A stretch of 64,000 bases of DNA. Source: Paenibacillus sp. ACRRX (GTDB taxonomy: Bacteria > Bacillota > Bacilli > Paenibacillales > Paenibacillaceae). The translations under genes were made by a program, and so were the position numbers. Below the pieces are notes generated by a model. The model saw nothing but the letters and a program-made list of their open reading frames with translations. It was not told where the DNA came from and did no database searches. The stretch lies in assembly GCF_022346885.1 (NCBI RefSeq), contig NZ_JAKRNK010000004.1:310001-374000 (forward strand). Reading direction: 5' to 3'. Numbering within the stretch: position 1 is the stretch's first letter; every line of letters begins with the position of its first letter. Below, in pieces: positions 19,370 to 28,963 of this stretch.

Positions 19370-19499
19370 TTCTACAATATGTTCGATGAACATCATTCCT
19401 CTCTTAATTGGAAGTAATTGCATGAATAGGAGCTGTACCACCCTAGGTAATCGAGAGTTATATAACGTAATGTTTTCACCTTTATGAGGAGAGATATAG

Positions 19500-20216
19500 A
19501 TGTTTGCTATCAACATGGACATTCACCGAGCAGAGGATCGGTACACTGCTGACCACGGCTGGTTGAGGTCAAACTTTAACTTCTCTTTTGCTGATTATGC
19601 TGATGCTGACAATTTGCACTTTAGTTCGTTGCGCGTGTTAAATGACGATTACATCTCACCTGGTACTGGCTTCGATCTCCATCCCCATCATAACATGGAG
19701 ATTGTCACCATTGTGCTGGAAGGACAATTAGAGCATCAAGACAGCACTGGCAATAAGGAATTCATACTTCCAGGACAAGTACAACGCATGAGCGCAGGAA
19801 CCGGAATTTATCATAGCGAGCACAACGCTTCTGAAGAGAAAAAGCTTCACCTGCTGCAGCTTTGGTTTTTCCCGGAGCTGAAAGATGCAGTTCCTTCTTA
19901 TGAGACATTTACGTATGGGCTTGATCACTTGCGTGGCCAACTGCTGCCTGTTGTATCGAACAAGTCTGGCGAGTTGAATACTGCTCATATTCATCAAGAT
20001 ATGACGCTGTACTTAAGCAAGCCGGAAGCAGGGCAAACAATATGCTTTCGTCAGCAAGCGGCACGATCCACTTATATCTTTGTCATTGAAGGCCATTTAA
20101 AATTGCACGATGGAACACTATTATATTCACGTGACGATGCTCGAATCATTAACACCAATGAGATTAGGATAACAGCAAATGAGGATTCACACTTTATGTT
20201 AATTGATTTGCCGTAA
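19500..20216 (+). CDS. Pirin-family protein (YhhW-like)
   Basis: Bicupin protein of 238 residues. The N-terminal cupin shows the pirin metal site pattern FDLHPHHNMEIVTIVLEGQLEHQDS (His-x-His, Glu) and MSAGTGIYHSEHN; the second cupin is more degenerate. YhhW and similar pirins can oxidise quercetin-like substrates; a redox or aromatic-compound role fits the preceding MhqR/DoxX unit. ATGAGGAGAG lies before ATG 19500. The 130-base gap behind doxX holds no clear operator, so it may be read through from the doxX promoter. Confidence 0.88.
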   Translation: MFAINMDIHRAEDRYTADHGWLRSNFNFSFADYADADNLHFSSLRVLNDDYISPGTGFDLHPHHNMEIVTIVLEGQLEHQDSTGNKEFILPGQVQRMSAGTGIYHSEHNASEEKKLHLLQLWFFPELKDAVPSYETFTYGLDHLRGQLLPVVSNKSGELNTAHIHQDMTLYLSKPEAGQTICFRQQAARSTYIFVIEGHLKLHDGTLLYSRDDARIINTNEIRITANEDSHFMLIDLP

Positions 20217-20226
20217 GACACGACAG

Positions 20227-20269
20227 ATAGCTAGCCCTAGGTCTCCTAATCAGGCCTAGGGCTAGCTAT
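20227..20269 (+). terminator. Terminator hairpin after pirin gene
   Basis: Perfect 15-base-pair inverted repeat (arms 20227-20241 and 20255-20269, 13-base loop) 10 bases after the pirin stop. The trailing sequence is only mildly T-rich. Confidence 0.75.
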
Positions 20270-20567
20270 TTAGTATGAGCACGATCTCTGTGCGTCACTA
20301 TCCATACTGCTTCACTTCTCAAAAAGGAGAGGAATTCCCCCTCGATTGAAACAGCGTGCTACGCAAGTAAATTAAAAACGATGGAAAGCAGCCTGATCAA
20401 ACAAATATGGACGAATAGCGCATATAATTCGCTCATACGCTGGATTTAGAGGCCTCTAGCCTAAAGAGGGTTCCATTTTGTCACATGCATCTGGCTACAA
20501 AATCGCTTACAATAAGATTTATGTAAAGTTTCGGCATTCGATATTGCCGTCTAAGGAGGATATTACA

Positions 20568-22289
20568 TTGGCAACAGAACGTCATGCTCAACAAATGTAC
20601 GAGATGTGGCTGAACGATCCACTCGTGGACACAACCGCAAAAGAAGAATTACGTGCGATCGCAGATCAGGAACGGGAGATCATCGATCGTTTCTATACAG
20701 ACTTAGAGTTCGGCACAGGTGGCCTGCGTGGTGTTATCGGTGCAGGAACCAATCGCATAAATGTGTATACCGTTGGTAAAGCCACTCAAGGTTTGGCTCA
20801 GTACTTAAAAGAACAAAGCGACACTCCTTCTGTGGCAATCGCTTATGACTCCCGTCATTTCTCACCAGAGTTCGCATTGGAGTCCGCGCTTGTACTGGCA
20901 GGCAATGGCGTGAAGGCATACGTGTTTGAGAGCCTGCGCCCAACGCCAGAACTGTCTTTTGCGGTGCGTCGCCTGCAAGCGAGTGCCGGTATCGTTGTTA
21001 CGGCAAGTCATAATCCGCCAGAATACAACGGCTACAAAGTATATGGCGCCGATGGGGGACAGATTACGTCCGATACAGCCAAGCGTATCATTGGCGAGAT
21101 TCGCGGCATCTCTTCCCTCGCTGAAGTGAAGAAGCTATCACGTGTTGAAGCAGAGGCCCAAGGCTTGCTTGTATGGCTCGGCGAACAAATGGACGAGGCT
21201 TATGTTTCCGCCGTGGCAGCTGTCAGTCTTAATCCGAACGTCATCCGTGCCACAAGCGACGCTTTCCGTGTACTCTATACACCACTGCACGGTACTGGCA
21301 ACATACCTGTTCGCCGCGTACTAGAACGTGTTGGCTTCCAACAGGTGAACGTCGTAGCTGAACAAGAGCTGCCAGACGGCAGCTTCCCAACTGTGAAGTC
21401 TCCCAATCCGGAAGAACGAGATGCGTTCCGTATTGCAATTGAACAAGCAAAAGCTTGGAATGCCGATATCATCATGGGCACAGACCCAGATGCAGACCGC
21501 ATGGGCGCTGTTGTGAAAGATGCCAATGGTGAATATGTGGTGCTTACAGGAAACCAATCTGGTGCGATCATGGTTCACTATATGCTGGACAGCATGAAAC
21601 AAGCGGGCACATTACCTGTTAATGGTGCGGTAATTAAAACTATCGTTACTAGCGAATTGGGCGCATCTATCGCAGCATCATACGGCATGACCGTTATGAA
21701 CACACTAACTGGCTTTAAATATATCGGTGAGAAAATGACACAGTTTGACGCTACTGGCGAGCATACTTTCATTTTCGGGTACGAAGAAAGTTATGGATAC
21801 CTTGCAGGCAACTATGCTCGCGATAAGGATGCGGTAATTGCAGCGATGCTGATCTGTGAAGCCGGTGCTTACTATAAATCCAAAGGATTAACCCTATACG
21901 ATGTGCTGCAGCAGTTGTATGCAGAACATGGATATTACCTAGAGGGCTTGCAGACCCGCACGCTCAAAGGCATGGAAGGCGTCGCGATTATACGTGGCAT
22001 TATGGAGGATTGGCGCGCAAATGCGCCTGCAGAAGCAGGCGGTATTCGTTTTACGAAGACAGAGGACTTCTCGCTTGGACTCTACGACTTGCCTAAAGAA
22101 AATGTGTTGAAGTTCCACCTCGAAGACGGAAGTTGGTTCTGCTTGCGTCCTTCCGGCACAGAACCGAAGATCAAGATGTATTTTGCGGTAAAAGGTACAG
22201 ATGGTACGGATGCAATGAATAGACTTGAGCGCGTAACAGCAGATGTAATGGCCCGTATCGATGCTTACGTGGCAGCTCATCAAGCTTAA
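20568..22289 (+). CDS. pgcA: Phosphoglucomutase / phosphomannomutase
   Basis: Alpha-D-phosphohexomutase of 573 residues that interconverts glucose 1- and 6-phosphate, feeding UDP-glucose and cell-envelope polysaccharides. Catalytic serine loop TASHNPPEYNGYK, metal loop DPDADR, sugar-binding GYEES and phosphate-binding RPSGTEPK are all present in order. I use TTG 20568, 7 bases after AAGGAGG; earlier in-frame codons lack a site. The region upstream (20270-20567) shows no other gene. Length and domain order match PgcA of Bacillus. It stands alone, with a strong terminator about 150 bases downstream. Confidence 0.93.
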   Translation: MATERHAQQMYEMWLNDPLVDTTAKEELRAIADQEREIIDRFYTDLEFGTGGLRGVIGAGTNRINVYTVGKATQGLAQYLKEQSDTPSVAIAYDSRHFSPEFALESALVLAGNGVKAYVFESLRPTPELSFAVRRLQASAGIVVTASHNPPEYNGYKVYGADGGQITSDTAKRIIGEIRGISSLAEVKKLSRVEAEAQGLLVWLGEQMDEAYVSAVAAVSLNPNVIRATSDAFRVLYTPLHGTGNIPVRRVLERVGFQQVNVVAEQELPDGSFPTVKSPNPEERDAFRIAIEQAKAWNADIIMGTDPDADRMGAVVKDANGEYVVLTGNQSGAIMVHYMLDSMKQAGTLPVNGAVIKTIVTSELGASIAASYGMTVMNTLTGFKYIGEKMTQFDATGEHTFIFGYEESYGYLAGNYARDKDAVIAAMLICEAGAYYKSKGLTLYDVLQQLYAEHGYYLEGLQTRTLKGMEGVAIIRGIMEDWRANAPAEAGGIRFTKTEDFSLGLYDLPKENVLKFHLEDGSWFCLRPSGTEPKIKMYFAVKGTDGTDAMNRLERVTADVMARIDAYVAAHQA

Positions 22290-22439
22290 TACGAGGGCAG
22301 AGCTCTGTCTTTATATTAAATGCAGGGCGTTGTTACTGCCCTTGCAAGGATCTAGCAACCTTATAAGGCTGTTTAAATAAAGCTGAACTGGCTGCTGCTC
22401 GATGTGCTATTTTGTAATTAAAGAATAAGTTCCTTAACA

Positions 22440-22487
22440 ATAAGCTGACATCAGTAATCAACTGATGTCAGCTTATCTTATTTCTTT
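22440..22487 (+). terminator. Terminator, 16-bp perfect hairpin
   Basis: Arms 22440-22455 and 22461-22476 pair perfectly around the loop AATCA, followed by a T-rich tail. It closes the pgcA unit. The rest of 22290-22714 holds no gene that I can support. Confidence 0.85.
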
Positions 22488-22714
22488 ACAGCTAATGATC
22501 GTGTTCTCTAATTGTGGAGTCAGCGCCGTGGTTCACTCGTAACCGACTCTCCTACTTCTTATTTAAACAGACATTCTCCATGAAACAAGACAAGCTGCTT
22601 GACCCCATCTTCTCGCTTGCTTCCTTATCCTAATAAGTTCATACTAGTTGTATAAAGTTATACCTAATCAGAGTCAGATCCAACTCAAAACGTGTCTGCA
22701 AAGGAGCAACTGTC

Positions 22715-23794
22715 ATGCAACAAGAAACTTTAGATTTATTCCGCAAGCTAACTGAATTTCCCGCTGCATCCGGCTTTGAACGAGAACTGCGCGGTCTGGT
22801 AAAAGAAGAGATCTCCAAGTACACAAATGAGATCATCCATGATAATCTGGGCGGCGTATTTGGTGTCGTTCGCGGCAACGAAGAAGGTCCCCGTGTCATG
22901 GTAACTGGCCATTTGGATGAAGTCGGCTTCATGACTACCCAGATTACAGATACAGGGATGCTGAAATTTACAACGTTAGGCGGTTGGTGGGGACAAGTCA
23001 TCTTGGCTCAACAAGTGGACGTTATTACACCAAACGGTCCTATTCGTGGTGTTGTCGGCTCCATCCCTAAGCATCTGCTTGATGAAGCTACAGCAAACAA
23101 ACCTGTCGATCCGAAGGTCATGTACATAGATGTAGGTGCAGACAACCGTGAAGAGGCTGAAGCAGCAGGCATTCGCCCAGGACAGCAGATCGTACCGGTA
23201 TGCCCGTTCACACCGATGATCAATCCTAAGAAAATTATGGCCAAAGCCTGGGACAACCGTTATGGTGTCGGCCTTGCCCTAGAGCTGCTAAAAGAAGTTT
23301 ACCGTCAGAAGATCGAACTGCCGAATATCCTGTTCGCCGGTGCGACTGTACAAGAAGAAGTTGGTTTGCGCGGGGCACGTACTGCAGCTAACCTGATCCA
23401 GCCTGACATCTTCTACGGTCTGGATTGCAGCGCAGCAAATGATATGACAGGCGATCGCAATTCGTTTGGCCATTTGGGCAAAGGCGCTCTGCTGCGCATC
23501 TTTGATCCGACCATGATCACACACCGTGGATTGGTGGAATTCGTACAGGATATCGCCGATACGCACAAGATCCCGTACCAGTACTTTGTCTCTCCTGGCG
23601 GAACAGATGCAGGCCAAATTCACGTGAGCGGCAATGGAGTACCTTCGACCATTATCGGTGTCGTAGGCCGTTATATCCATACGCCTGCCTCGATCGTTCA
23701 CACAGACGATATTGATGCTGCCAAAGAATTGCTCGTACAGCTCGTGAAGCACACAGATCGCACAACTTACAATACAATTATCGAGCGTTCATAA
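22715..23794 (+). CDS. M42-family metallo-aminopeptidase
   Basis: Cytoplasmic dinuclear-metal aminopeptidase/endoglucanase family M42, 359 residues. The metal-ligand and catalytic regions can be followed: [36 protein letters not shown] and the late GGTDAGQIH. An insertion around residues 90-170 corresponds to the dimerisation domain of the family. AAAGGAG precedes the ATG by 9 bases. Relatives form 12-subunit assemblies that trim peptides. Single gene with its own terminator; nothing odd. Confidence 0.92.
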   Translation: MQQETLDLFRKLTEFPAASGFERELRGLVKEEISKYTNEIIHDNLGGVFGVVRGNEEGPRVMVTGHLDEVGFMTTQITDTGMLKFTTLGGWWGQVILAQQVDVITPNGPIRGVVGSIPKHLLDEATANKPVDPKVMYIDVGADNREEAEAAGIRPGQQIVPVCPFTPMINPKKIMAKAWDNRYGVGLALELLKEVYRQKIELPNILFAGATVQEEVGLRGARTAANLIQPDIFYGLDCSAANDMTGDRNSFGHLGKGALLRIFDPTMITHRGLVEFVQDIADTHKIPYQYFVSPGGTDAGQIHVSGNGVPSTIIGVVGRYIHTPASIVHTDDIDAAKELLVQLVKHTDRTTYNTIIERS

Positions 23795-23920
23795 GCATGC
23801 TTTTTTGAAGTAGATAACACGAATAGCAAGCTCAAAAATCCCTCTGATTCGGGTAGCCGTTGGATTTTCATTGCCCGTCTTAGGGGAACCTAAATTAACG
23901 ACAAAGCCCCCTGAAACCAA

Positions 23921-23972
23921 AAAATCCCCTATCTGCGTACGCACTTTAATTCATTGCGCAGGAGGGGATTTT
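23921..23972. terminator. Bidirectional terminator
   Basis: Arms 23921-23937 and 23956-23972 pair over about 15 bases (one bulge) between the convergent M42 peptidase and MFS genes. On the minus strand the stem is followed by a T-run (ATTTTTTGG). Confidence 0.82.
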
Positions 23973-24040
23973 GTTATACAAAGATATATTGTTGCTGACA
24001 GGTCTCTTCGTGCAGCTAATGGATCGGCCTCTGCTTGAGA

Positions 24041-25231
24041 TTAGACATGCAGCGCCTGACGACGCCCTTTCCACTTTTCCCGTCCGATTACACCTCCGAT
24101 CACTCCAAGCGACACCGTCACTAATAGAAGTGGAATAACAAAGATAGTCGGGCTATACCCTGCTATAAATAACGGACACATGTAACCAATAAACGTAGCT
24201 GACTGTGAAATAAACACGTACAGACTGGAGCCGAATCCAGTTCGATGCTTAAACATCCGCTGCACGTAGCCCATTGCAACCCCATACAATACAGACACAA
24301 AAAAGGAATAGAGGGGCTGAACAAGGAAGAACAAGATGAGGGACGAGGAGAACGCATATGCGGTGTATGTAAGAAGTGCTCCAATACCGCCAAGCCATAT
24401 CACGTTTCGACTCCCGTAACGAGCAGACCAATACCCTGCCAATGTCATAAACATCAGTTCAAACACCGCTTGGACACTCCAGATGTATGACATCAGCTCT
24501 GGTTTGCCAAACAAATCTTTGACCACCAGCGGCAAATATAACCCACGAATCGCATCCGCACAAGAAAGCAGAAGTAGAGCAAACAGCATAATGAGCGAAA
24601 ATGCTTCACCACCCGCACCACTCTCCGCATCTACAACTGCCTCATGCTCCTTGTACCAGAGCAGTAAGAGCAGCAGCATACCATATCCGGCCATATTTCC
24701 CCAGAGCACGCCCCTAAAGTCTGCAAGTAAATAAAGATTAGCCCCTAACAGCAGCCCTATAAAAAAACCGACGCTAAGCCCTGCACGCAGCCATATCTGC
24801 CCGATCTCTACGATCTCAGGTGCTATTCGCTGAAAATGATTACGTGACATCGCAAAAAGCTGCCCCATAATGAGCCCCGAGGGAGCAGACGCAATACACA
24901 TTCCTGCTAGGGCTGTGCCATAGGTGGTGGCGCGCATGTATACGATAAGCCCAACCAGACACAGCGCAGCGGCCATAATCGCCAATCGCTTCTTACTCTT
25001 AATCCTGTCGCTGACTAGTCCGACCATTATCGTCATGATCATATTAAGTACCAGCGAGATCGAGAATATGGATACGATCTGCCCTTTTGACAAGCCAAGG
25101 CTGTCACTTAGATAAACCGAATTCATCGGTGCCAGAATACCTAGACCAATACCATAACAAAACAGAGCGAGCAGCAAGAGGCTCGCGCCTTGTACGTGTA
25201 AGAACTTCCTCATATCCGACATCACATTCAT
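24041..25231 (-). CDS. MFS transporter, SetA/efflux-like
   Basis: Twelve-helix major facilitator protein, about 396 residues. The first half carries the loop GLVSDRIKSKKRL after helix 2, the MFS signature A; MCIASAPSGLIMGQLFAMSRNHF is reminiscent of sugar-efflux (SetA-type) proteins, but the substrate is a guess. Start: ATG 25231 has AAAGGAG at 10 bases; the in-frame ATG 25240 sits too close to that site. Single gene. Confidence 0.82.
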   Translation of the reverse strand: MNVMSDMRKFLHVQGASLLLLALFCYGIGLGILAPMNSVYLSDSLGLSKGQIVSIFSISLVLNMIMTIMVGLVSDRIKSKKRLAIMAAALCLVGLIVYMRATTYGTALAGMCIASAPSGLIMGQLFAMSRNHFQRIAPEIVEIGQIWLRAGLSVGFFIGLLLGANLYLLADFRGVLWGNMAGYGMLLLLLLWYKEHEAVVDAESGAGGEAFSLIMLFALLLLSCADAIRGLYLPLVVKDLFGKPELMSYIWSVQAVFELMFMTLAGYWSARYGSRNVIWLGGIGALLTYTAYAFSSSLILFFLVQPLYSFFVSVLYGVAMGYVQRMFKHRTGFGSSLYVFISQSATFIGYMCPLFIAGYSPTIFVIPLLLVTVSLGVIGGVIGREKWKGRRQALHV

Positions 25232-25978
25232 GTTTACCATACTCCTTTAATTGGAATATGAAGTCCTCATTCACTGCTGCATGCACCTTCTGGTACAGCT
25301 GCAGCTTACGACTTCAATTCACAATAACTTCGCATCACAACTGTGTGTAACGAAGCTCAGTCGTTCCAGTCTCAAAGCTGCGGTATGTTGTCAGCGTGAA
25401 TCTACGCTCCATTCCGTCCCTCGTCAATAGTTGCAATAGTCTAACATACTCGTGATACTGCAACATTGTTCATGAACGTCATCCAGACATCTGCCTGCAC
25501 AAACGCTTATGATTCGGCGCACAATTCAGACTACTCCTTTCAATTAAGATTGCGGTTGTTTCCCAAAACCATTATCGGGATTTGAAAATATTTACTCTTT
25601 AGGACAAATCATAGTTGGTGTTATGGGATTGGTCAAATCAATTTTATAACCGATCGCAATCTCCATAGATGATGTGTTTACCGTGACTGTCCCATTAAGT
25701 GAGGCGTCCGCATTTAATCTGCATCCCATTTCAGCAGGCGCACTTTTATTTGAAACTGTGCGGCTTCCGCTCTGTCAGAAGTTGCTCTTCACAGCACATT
25801 AGGAGAGGTGGTTGCTCCTGTTATTGATGACGTTCAACCCGGCCACAAGCGACCACCACTCACCTTAGTGAACAGCGTCTCCGCTCCAGTGGCCTTTCTT
25901 GGCGACAAAGTCATTGGCTCCAGGACCTGTAATGAGGCTATGATGATCCCCATTCAGGTTACAATATGCCTATAACGC
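25232..25978. other. Non-coding or decayed region
   Basis: About 750 bases with no intact gene. Two open stretches look like remnants: on the minus strand a 55-codon tail ending at the TAA at 25592-25594 (reading SAPAEMGCRLNADASLNG... PTMICPKE), and on the plus strand about 70 codons without a start ending at TAA 25973-25975, four bases before a strong terminator. Neither is recognisable. I regard the region as gene decay. Confidence 0.35.
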
Positions 25979-26021
25979 AAAAACAGACATACGTGATGGT
26001 TAGTCGCGTATGTCTGTTTTT
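25979..26021. terminator. Bidirectional terminator, 15-bp perfect stem
   Basis: Arms 25979-25993 and 26007-26021 pair perfectly, with A5 on one side and T5 on the other, so it can stop transcription both ways. It ends the NAD(P)-binding reductase gene on the minus strand. Confidence 0.85.
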
Positions 26022-26060
26022 AATTATAAAAATGCTCTTAGCTCTTTCATTATCTCTATA

Positions 26061-26702
26061 TTACTCAGCTTCAGAAGATACCGTGAAACGTTGGTTTAGA
26101 TGCTGCGGATTCTCGATCTCATCCAATACCGCAATCGCATAATCAGCGTAGCTTACATAGCTTTGTCCACCAGCGTTAATCAGCAAATTGTCTGCACCTT
26201 TCTGATAGGTGCCCGTTCTCTTGCCTTGCGGATCAAAGAATGCGGAAGGGCTAATAAAAGTCCATTGAATACCTGTAGATTGCTGCAGATCTGCTAAGTT
26301 TTTGCCTTGATTTTGTGCAGTAGCCAAGTACTCATTCGGGAACTCAGGCGTATCCATCACACGTAATGTCTTCGCTTCATCTACGAATAAGCTGCCTGCA
26401 CCGCCAACTACGATTAAACGGGTAGCAGGAGCACCTTTAAGCGCTTCGATCAATACACGACCAGCCTCTACATGAAGATGCTCGTTGCCTGGAGCTGCAC
26501 CAAATGCATTCACCACAACATCAAATCCCTTAAGATCTTCAGAAGTGAGTTGAAATACGTCTTTTTCCAATACCCCAACTGCATTGTCAGTCAATTTTGC
26601 AGCATTTCTAACAATGGCCGTAACGTTGTGCTGTCTATTGGCAGCTTCTTTCAAAATAAAATCTCCCGCTTTTCCTGTTGCTCCGATAATAGCTATTTTC
26701 AT
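26061..26702 (-). CDS. NAD(P)-binding oxidoreductase (YwnB-like)
   Basis: Atypical short-chain/NmrA-type Rossmann protein of 213 residues. The dinucleotide-binding GATGKAG is at residues 8-14, followed by AIVRN, GFDVVVNAFGA and the WTFISPSAFFDP segment typical of the YwnB/YhfK group. These proteins are probable quinone or flavin reductases or redox sensors. GGAGGG stands 7 bases before ATG 26702; ATG 26705 is an alternative. A long leader (about 250 bases) separates it from a strong promoter carrying a palindromic operator. Confidence 0.85.
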   Translation of the reverse strand: MKIAIIGATGKAGDFILKEAANRQHNVTAIVRNAAKLTDNAVGVLEKDVFQLTSEDLKGFDVVVNAFGAAPGNEHLHVEAGRVLIEALKGAPATRLIVVGGAGSLFVDEAKTLRVMDTPEFPNEYLATAQNQGKNLADLQQSTGIQWTFISPSAFFDPQGKRTGTYQKGADNLLINAGGQSYVSYADYAIAVLDEIENPQHLNQRFTVSSEAE

Positions 26703-26825
26703 CATGATTCCCTCCAAAAATTATTATTTAAGTATTCCCTGTATAGGGCTGAATATGTCAATAACACTGCCCCATTAACTGAATTAAATTAAACGCTGCA
26801 ACACCATGCTGACGTGCTCACAATC

Positions 26826-26844
26826 TGTAACTATCATTGTTACA
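26826..26844 (-). promoter_or_regulatory. Second copy of TGTAAC-N7-GTTACA operator
   Basis: Perfect inverted repeat TGTAAC-N7-GTTACA inside the leader of the reductase gene, 129 bases from the copy that covers its promoter. A paired operator for one dimeric regulator is likely. Confidence 0.6.
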
Positions 26845-26954
26845 ACCCAAACAAAAAAAATACATATGAGTCTACAAGTTATCCAAGTGAGCGGACGGTA
26901 TTCGTATAATAAAGAATATACTATTACTCTCCTGAAAGTTCGTTACTCACTTGA

Positions 26955-26990
26955 TGTAATCATTATAGTTACAACATAAACAAGAGTCAA
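26955..26990 (-). promoter_or_regulatory. SigA promoter with overlapping operator
   Basis: On the minus strand: TTGACT (26990-26985), a 17-base spacer, and a perfect TATAAT (26967-26962). The palindrome TGTAAT-N7-GTTACA (26955-26973) covers the -10 box, so the bound regulator would block transcription of the reductase gene. Confidence 0.8.
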
Positions 26991-27155
26991 GTCCTTTTTA
27001 AATAAAGGTTCAATTCATAGACTCTTTCTGTAACCATCGAGCTGCCATATCCACTGCGAGACAGTCTGCAAAGGTGCTCCCTGAACTATTCCTGTAAAGC
27101 TACAATATGAGGTGCACACCTTAGCGTCTAGTCTCACAAACAACTCCGTATGGCT

Positions 27156-27941
27156 TCACTCCTCCTCTTGCAGTAATTGACGCAGCATGGCTTCACGATC
27201 ATTCATAAAGCTGCGTGTAACCACATAATGGTCTGTGTCTTCAAGCGCCGTCTCCCGAATACCTGCTTGATCTAGCATATAAATATCTGCCCCAGGATAA
27301 GACATCAGGATAGGTGAATGTGTAGCGATAATAAATTGGGAATGTTTCTGCACCAACTCATGCATACGAACAAGGAGCGACATTTGGCGGATTGGTGATA
27401 AAGCGGCTTCTGGCTCATCCATCAAGTAAATGCCATGTCCGCCAAAACGTTGCATAAAGGTTGAAAAGAAGGCTTCGCCGTGAGATTGTTCATGCAGCGA
27501 TTTCCCTCCATATGACATTTTTATCGGAGGCCCTGTTGCCTCTTTATCCTCGTCCAATATATCTATCTGGGAAGCCACGTTGTAGTAGCTTTCCGCACGG
27601 AAGAAATAACCGTCGTTCGCTTTCTTGATCCCTCTCGCAATTCTCAAATAATGATGAAGATCAGAGTGCGAGGATTTGGTTTCAAAATTCATGTTCCTAG
27701 AGCCGCCCTCTGGATTAAATCCGTATGCTACAGCGATCCCTTCAAGCAAAGTAGATTTCCCTGATCCATTTTCCCCGACTAGAAACGTAACTGGCTTTGT
27801 AAACGACAGCTTATCTAAAGTACGGACTGCATCCAGGCAAAATGGGTACAAGTCAAATCGAGGCACTGCTTCACGCCTTAATTCGACATGCTTAATATAT
27901 GCCACACTGGAAAAGGCAGACTCTATACGTGTTTTCTCCAT
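27156..27941 (-). CDS. AAA-family ATPase (ABC-like, AAA_21 type)
   Basis: Cytoplasmic ATPase of 261 residues. Walker A GENGSGKST (about 57-65), an SMC/ABC-like signature region (SYGGKSLHEQSHGEAFFSTF), Walker B GIYLMDEPEAALS and the switch histidine in IATHSP are all in place. There is no membrane domain or partner transporter gene. Similar stand-alone ATPases occur in phage defence and repair systems, but also as solitary housekeeping genes in Bacillota; no nuclease partner lies here. GAGGTG precedes the ATG. Function unknown. Confidence 0.85.
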   Translation of the reverse strand: MEKTRIESAFSSVAYIKHVELRREAVPRFDLYPFCLDAVRTLDKLSFTKPVTFLVGENGSGKSTLLEGIAVAYGFNPEGGSRNMNFETKSSHSDLHHYLRIARGIKKANDGYFFRAESYYNVASQIDILDEDKEATGPPIKMSYGGKSLHEQSHGEAFFSTFMQRFGGHGIYLMDEPEAALSPIRQMSLLVRMHELVQKHSQFIIATHSPILMSYPGADIYMLDQAGIRETALEDTDHYVVTRSFMNDREAMLRQLLQEEE

Positions 27942-28100
27942 TACATAATCACCTCATACATTTCATCAATGGGAATAGCAACTATACAATTTCACCTTCA
28001 AAATAGATGATACGATGCTTCACAGAAAAGCTCGTCCGCTGTACACTATTGTTATTTATATACGATGGCATTAGCCATAAAGTAACGAAGGAGGCTGACT

Positions 28101-28658
28101 ATGACGAATCAAGCCCATCTATCTTCTATCCCTCTGCAGCTTGCTACCTTTGCGGGGGGCTGCTTCTGGTGTATGGTGAAGCCATTTGACCAATGGGAGG
28201 GAGTACATGCTGTCATATCCGGTTATACCGGAGGTCATGTGCCTAGTCCCAGCTATGAGCAAGTAAAAACCCAGACAACTGGACACATTGAGGCCGTGCA
28301 GATCACATTTGATCCAAGCCTCATCTCTTATGAGAAGATTCTGGAGCTATTCTGGGCTCAAATCGACCCAACCGATGCACACGGCCAGTTTCAGGACCGG
28401 GGCGAGTCTTACACAACGGCTATATTTGTCCATGATGAAGAACAGCGCCAACAAGCAGAGCGCTCCAAACGGGATTTAGCTGAGAGCGGACGCTTTGACA
28501 AGCCGATCGTAACTCCGATTCGTGATGCAGTTCCATTTTATCCGGCTGAAGCGTATCATCAGGATTATTACCGGAAAGAACCTGACCATTACAAGCAGGA
28601 CCGTGCAGCATCGGGAAGAGATGAATTTCTGGATGTGCATTGGCAGTCAAGACCATAG
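28101..28658 (+). CDS. msrA: Peptide-methionine (S)-S-oxide reductase
   Basis: Repairs oxidised methionine in proteins. The catalytic motif GGCFWC (C21, C24) near the N-terminus is diagnostic. Other conserved stretches follow: GYTGG (SGYTGGH), [31 protein letters not shown] and AEAYHQDYY. At 185 residues it is a usual MsrA without a fused MsrB. AAGGAGG is 7 bases before the ATG. Single gene with its own terminator. Confidence 0.95.
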   Translation: MTNQAHLSSIPLQLATFAGGCFWCMVKPFDQWEGVHAVISGYTGGHVPSPSYEQVKTQTTGHIEAVQITFDPSLISYEKILELFWAQIDPTDAHGQFQDRGESYTTAIFVHDEEQRQQAERSKRDLAESGRFDKPIVTPIRDAVPFYPAEAYHQDYYRKEPDHYKQDRAASGRDEFLDVHWQSRP

Positions 28659-28676
28659 TCTACCCTCTAGGTGTAA

Positions 28677-28719
28677 AATGCCTCTCCCTCCGCGCTTAGT
28701 AAGAGGGAGGGATTGCATT
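28677..28719 (+). terminator. Terminator after msrA
   Basis: Arms about 28677-28690 and 28702-28719, built on CTCCCTC/GAGGGAG with flanking AATGC/GCATT pairs, 18 bases after the msrA stop. Confidence 0.7.
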
Positions 28720-28839
28720 CTTTGCTAACAATGGACGGGACACCCCCATTTTATTGAATGGAATTGTATGATTTGATTCCAGGATTCTGGACAAATCGTA
28801 TCATTTGCAGCAACAAAGCCTGTATCTCTCAAAAATGTG

Positions 28840-28913
28840 TTGACAGACAAGGTGTTATTCATTAAATTATATGCATGAGCATGCATTTACTATTCGATTG
28901 AACATTTTGTTCA
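28840..28913 (+). promoter_or_regulatory. namA promoter with two palindromes
   Basis: TTGACA (28840-28845), a 17-base spacer and TAAATT (28863-28868) form a SigA promoter. Immediately downstream are two perfect palindromes, ATGCATG-AG-CATGCAT (28871-28886) and TGAACA-TTT-TGTTCA (28899-28913), good candidates for operators controlling namA. Confidence 0.7.
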
Positions 28914-28963
28914 GCACAAATAAACATGCCAAATATAGATAGCATATAAAGAGGAGATAAGTC

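Noticed and set aside
26472-26792. 106-codon plus-strand frame opposite the reductase
   Set aside because: Lies over the start and leader of a well-supported minus-strand gene and has no natural composition.
27156-27941. Phage-defence ATPase
   Set aside because: The AAA/ABC-type ATPase has no nuclease, reverse transcriptase or toxin partner, and its neighbours are housekeeping genes.
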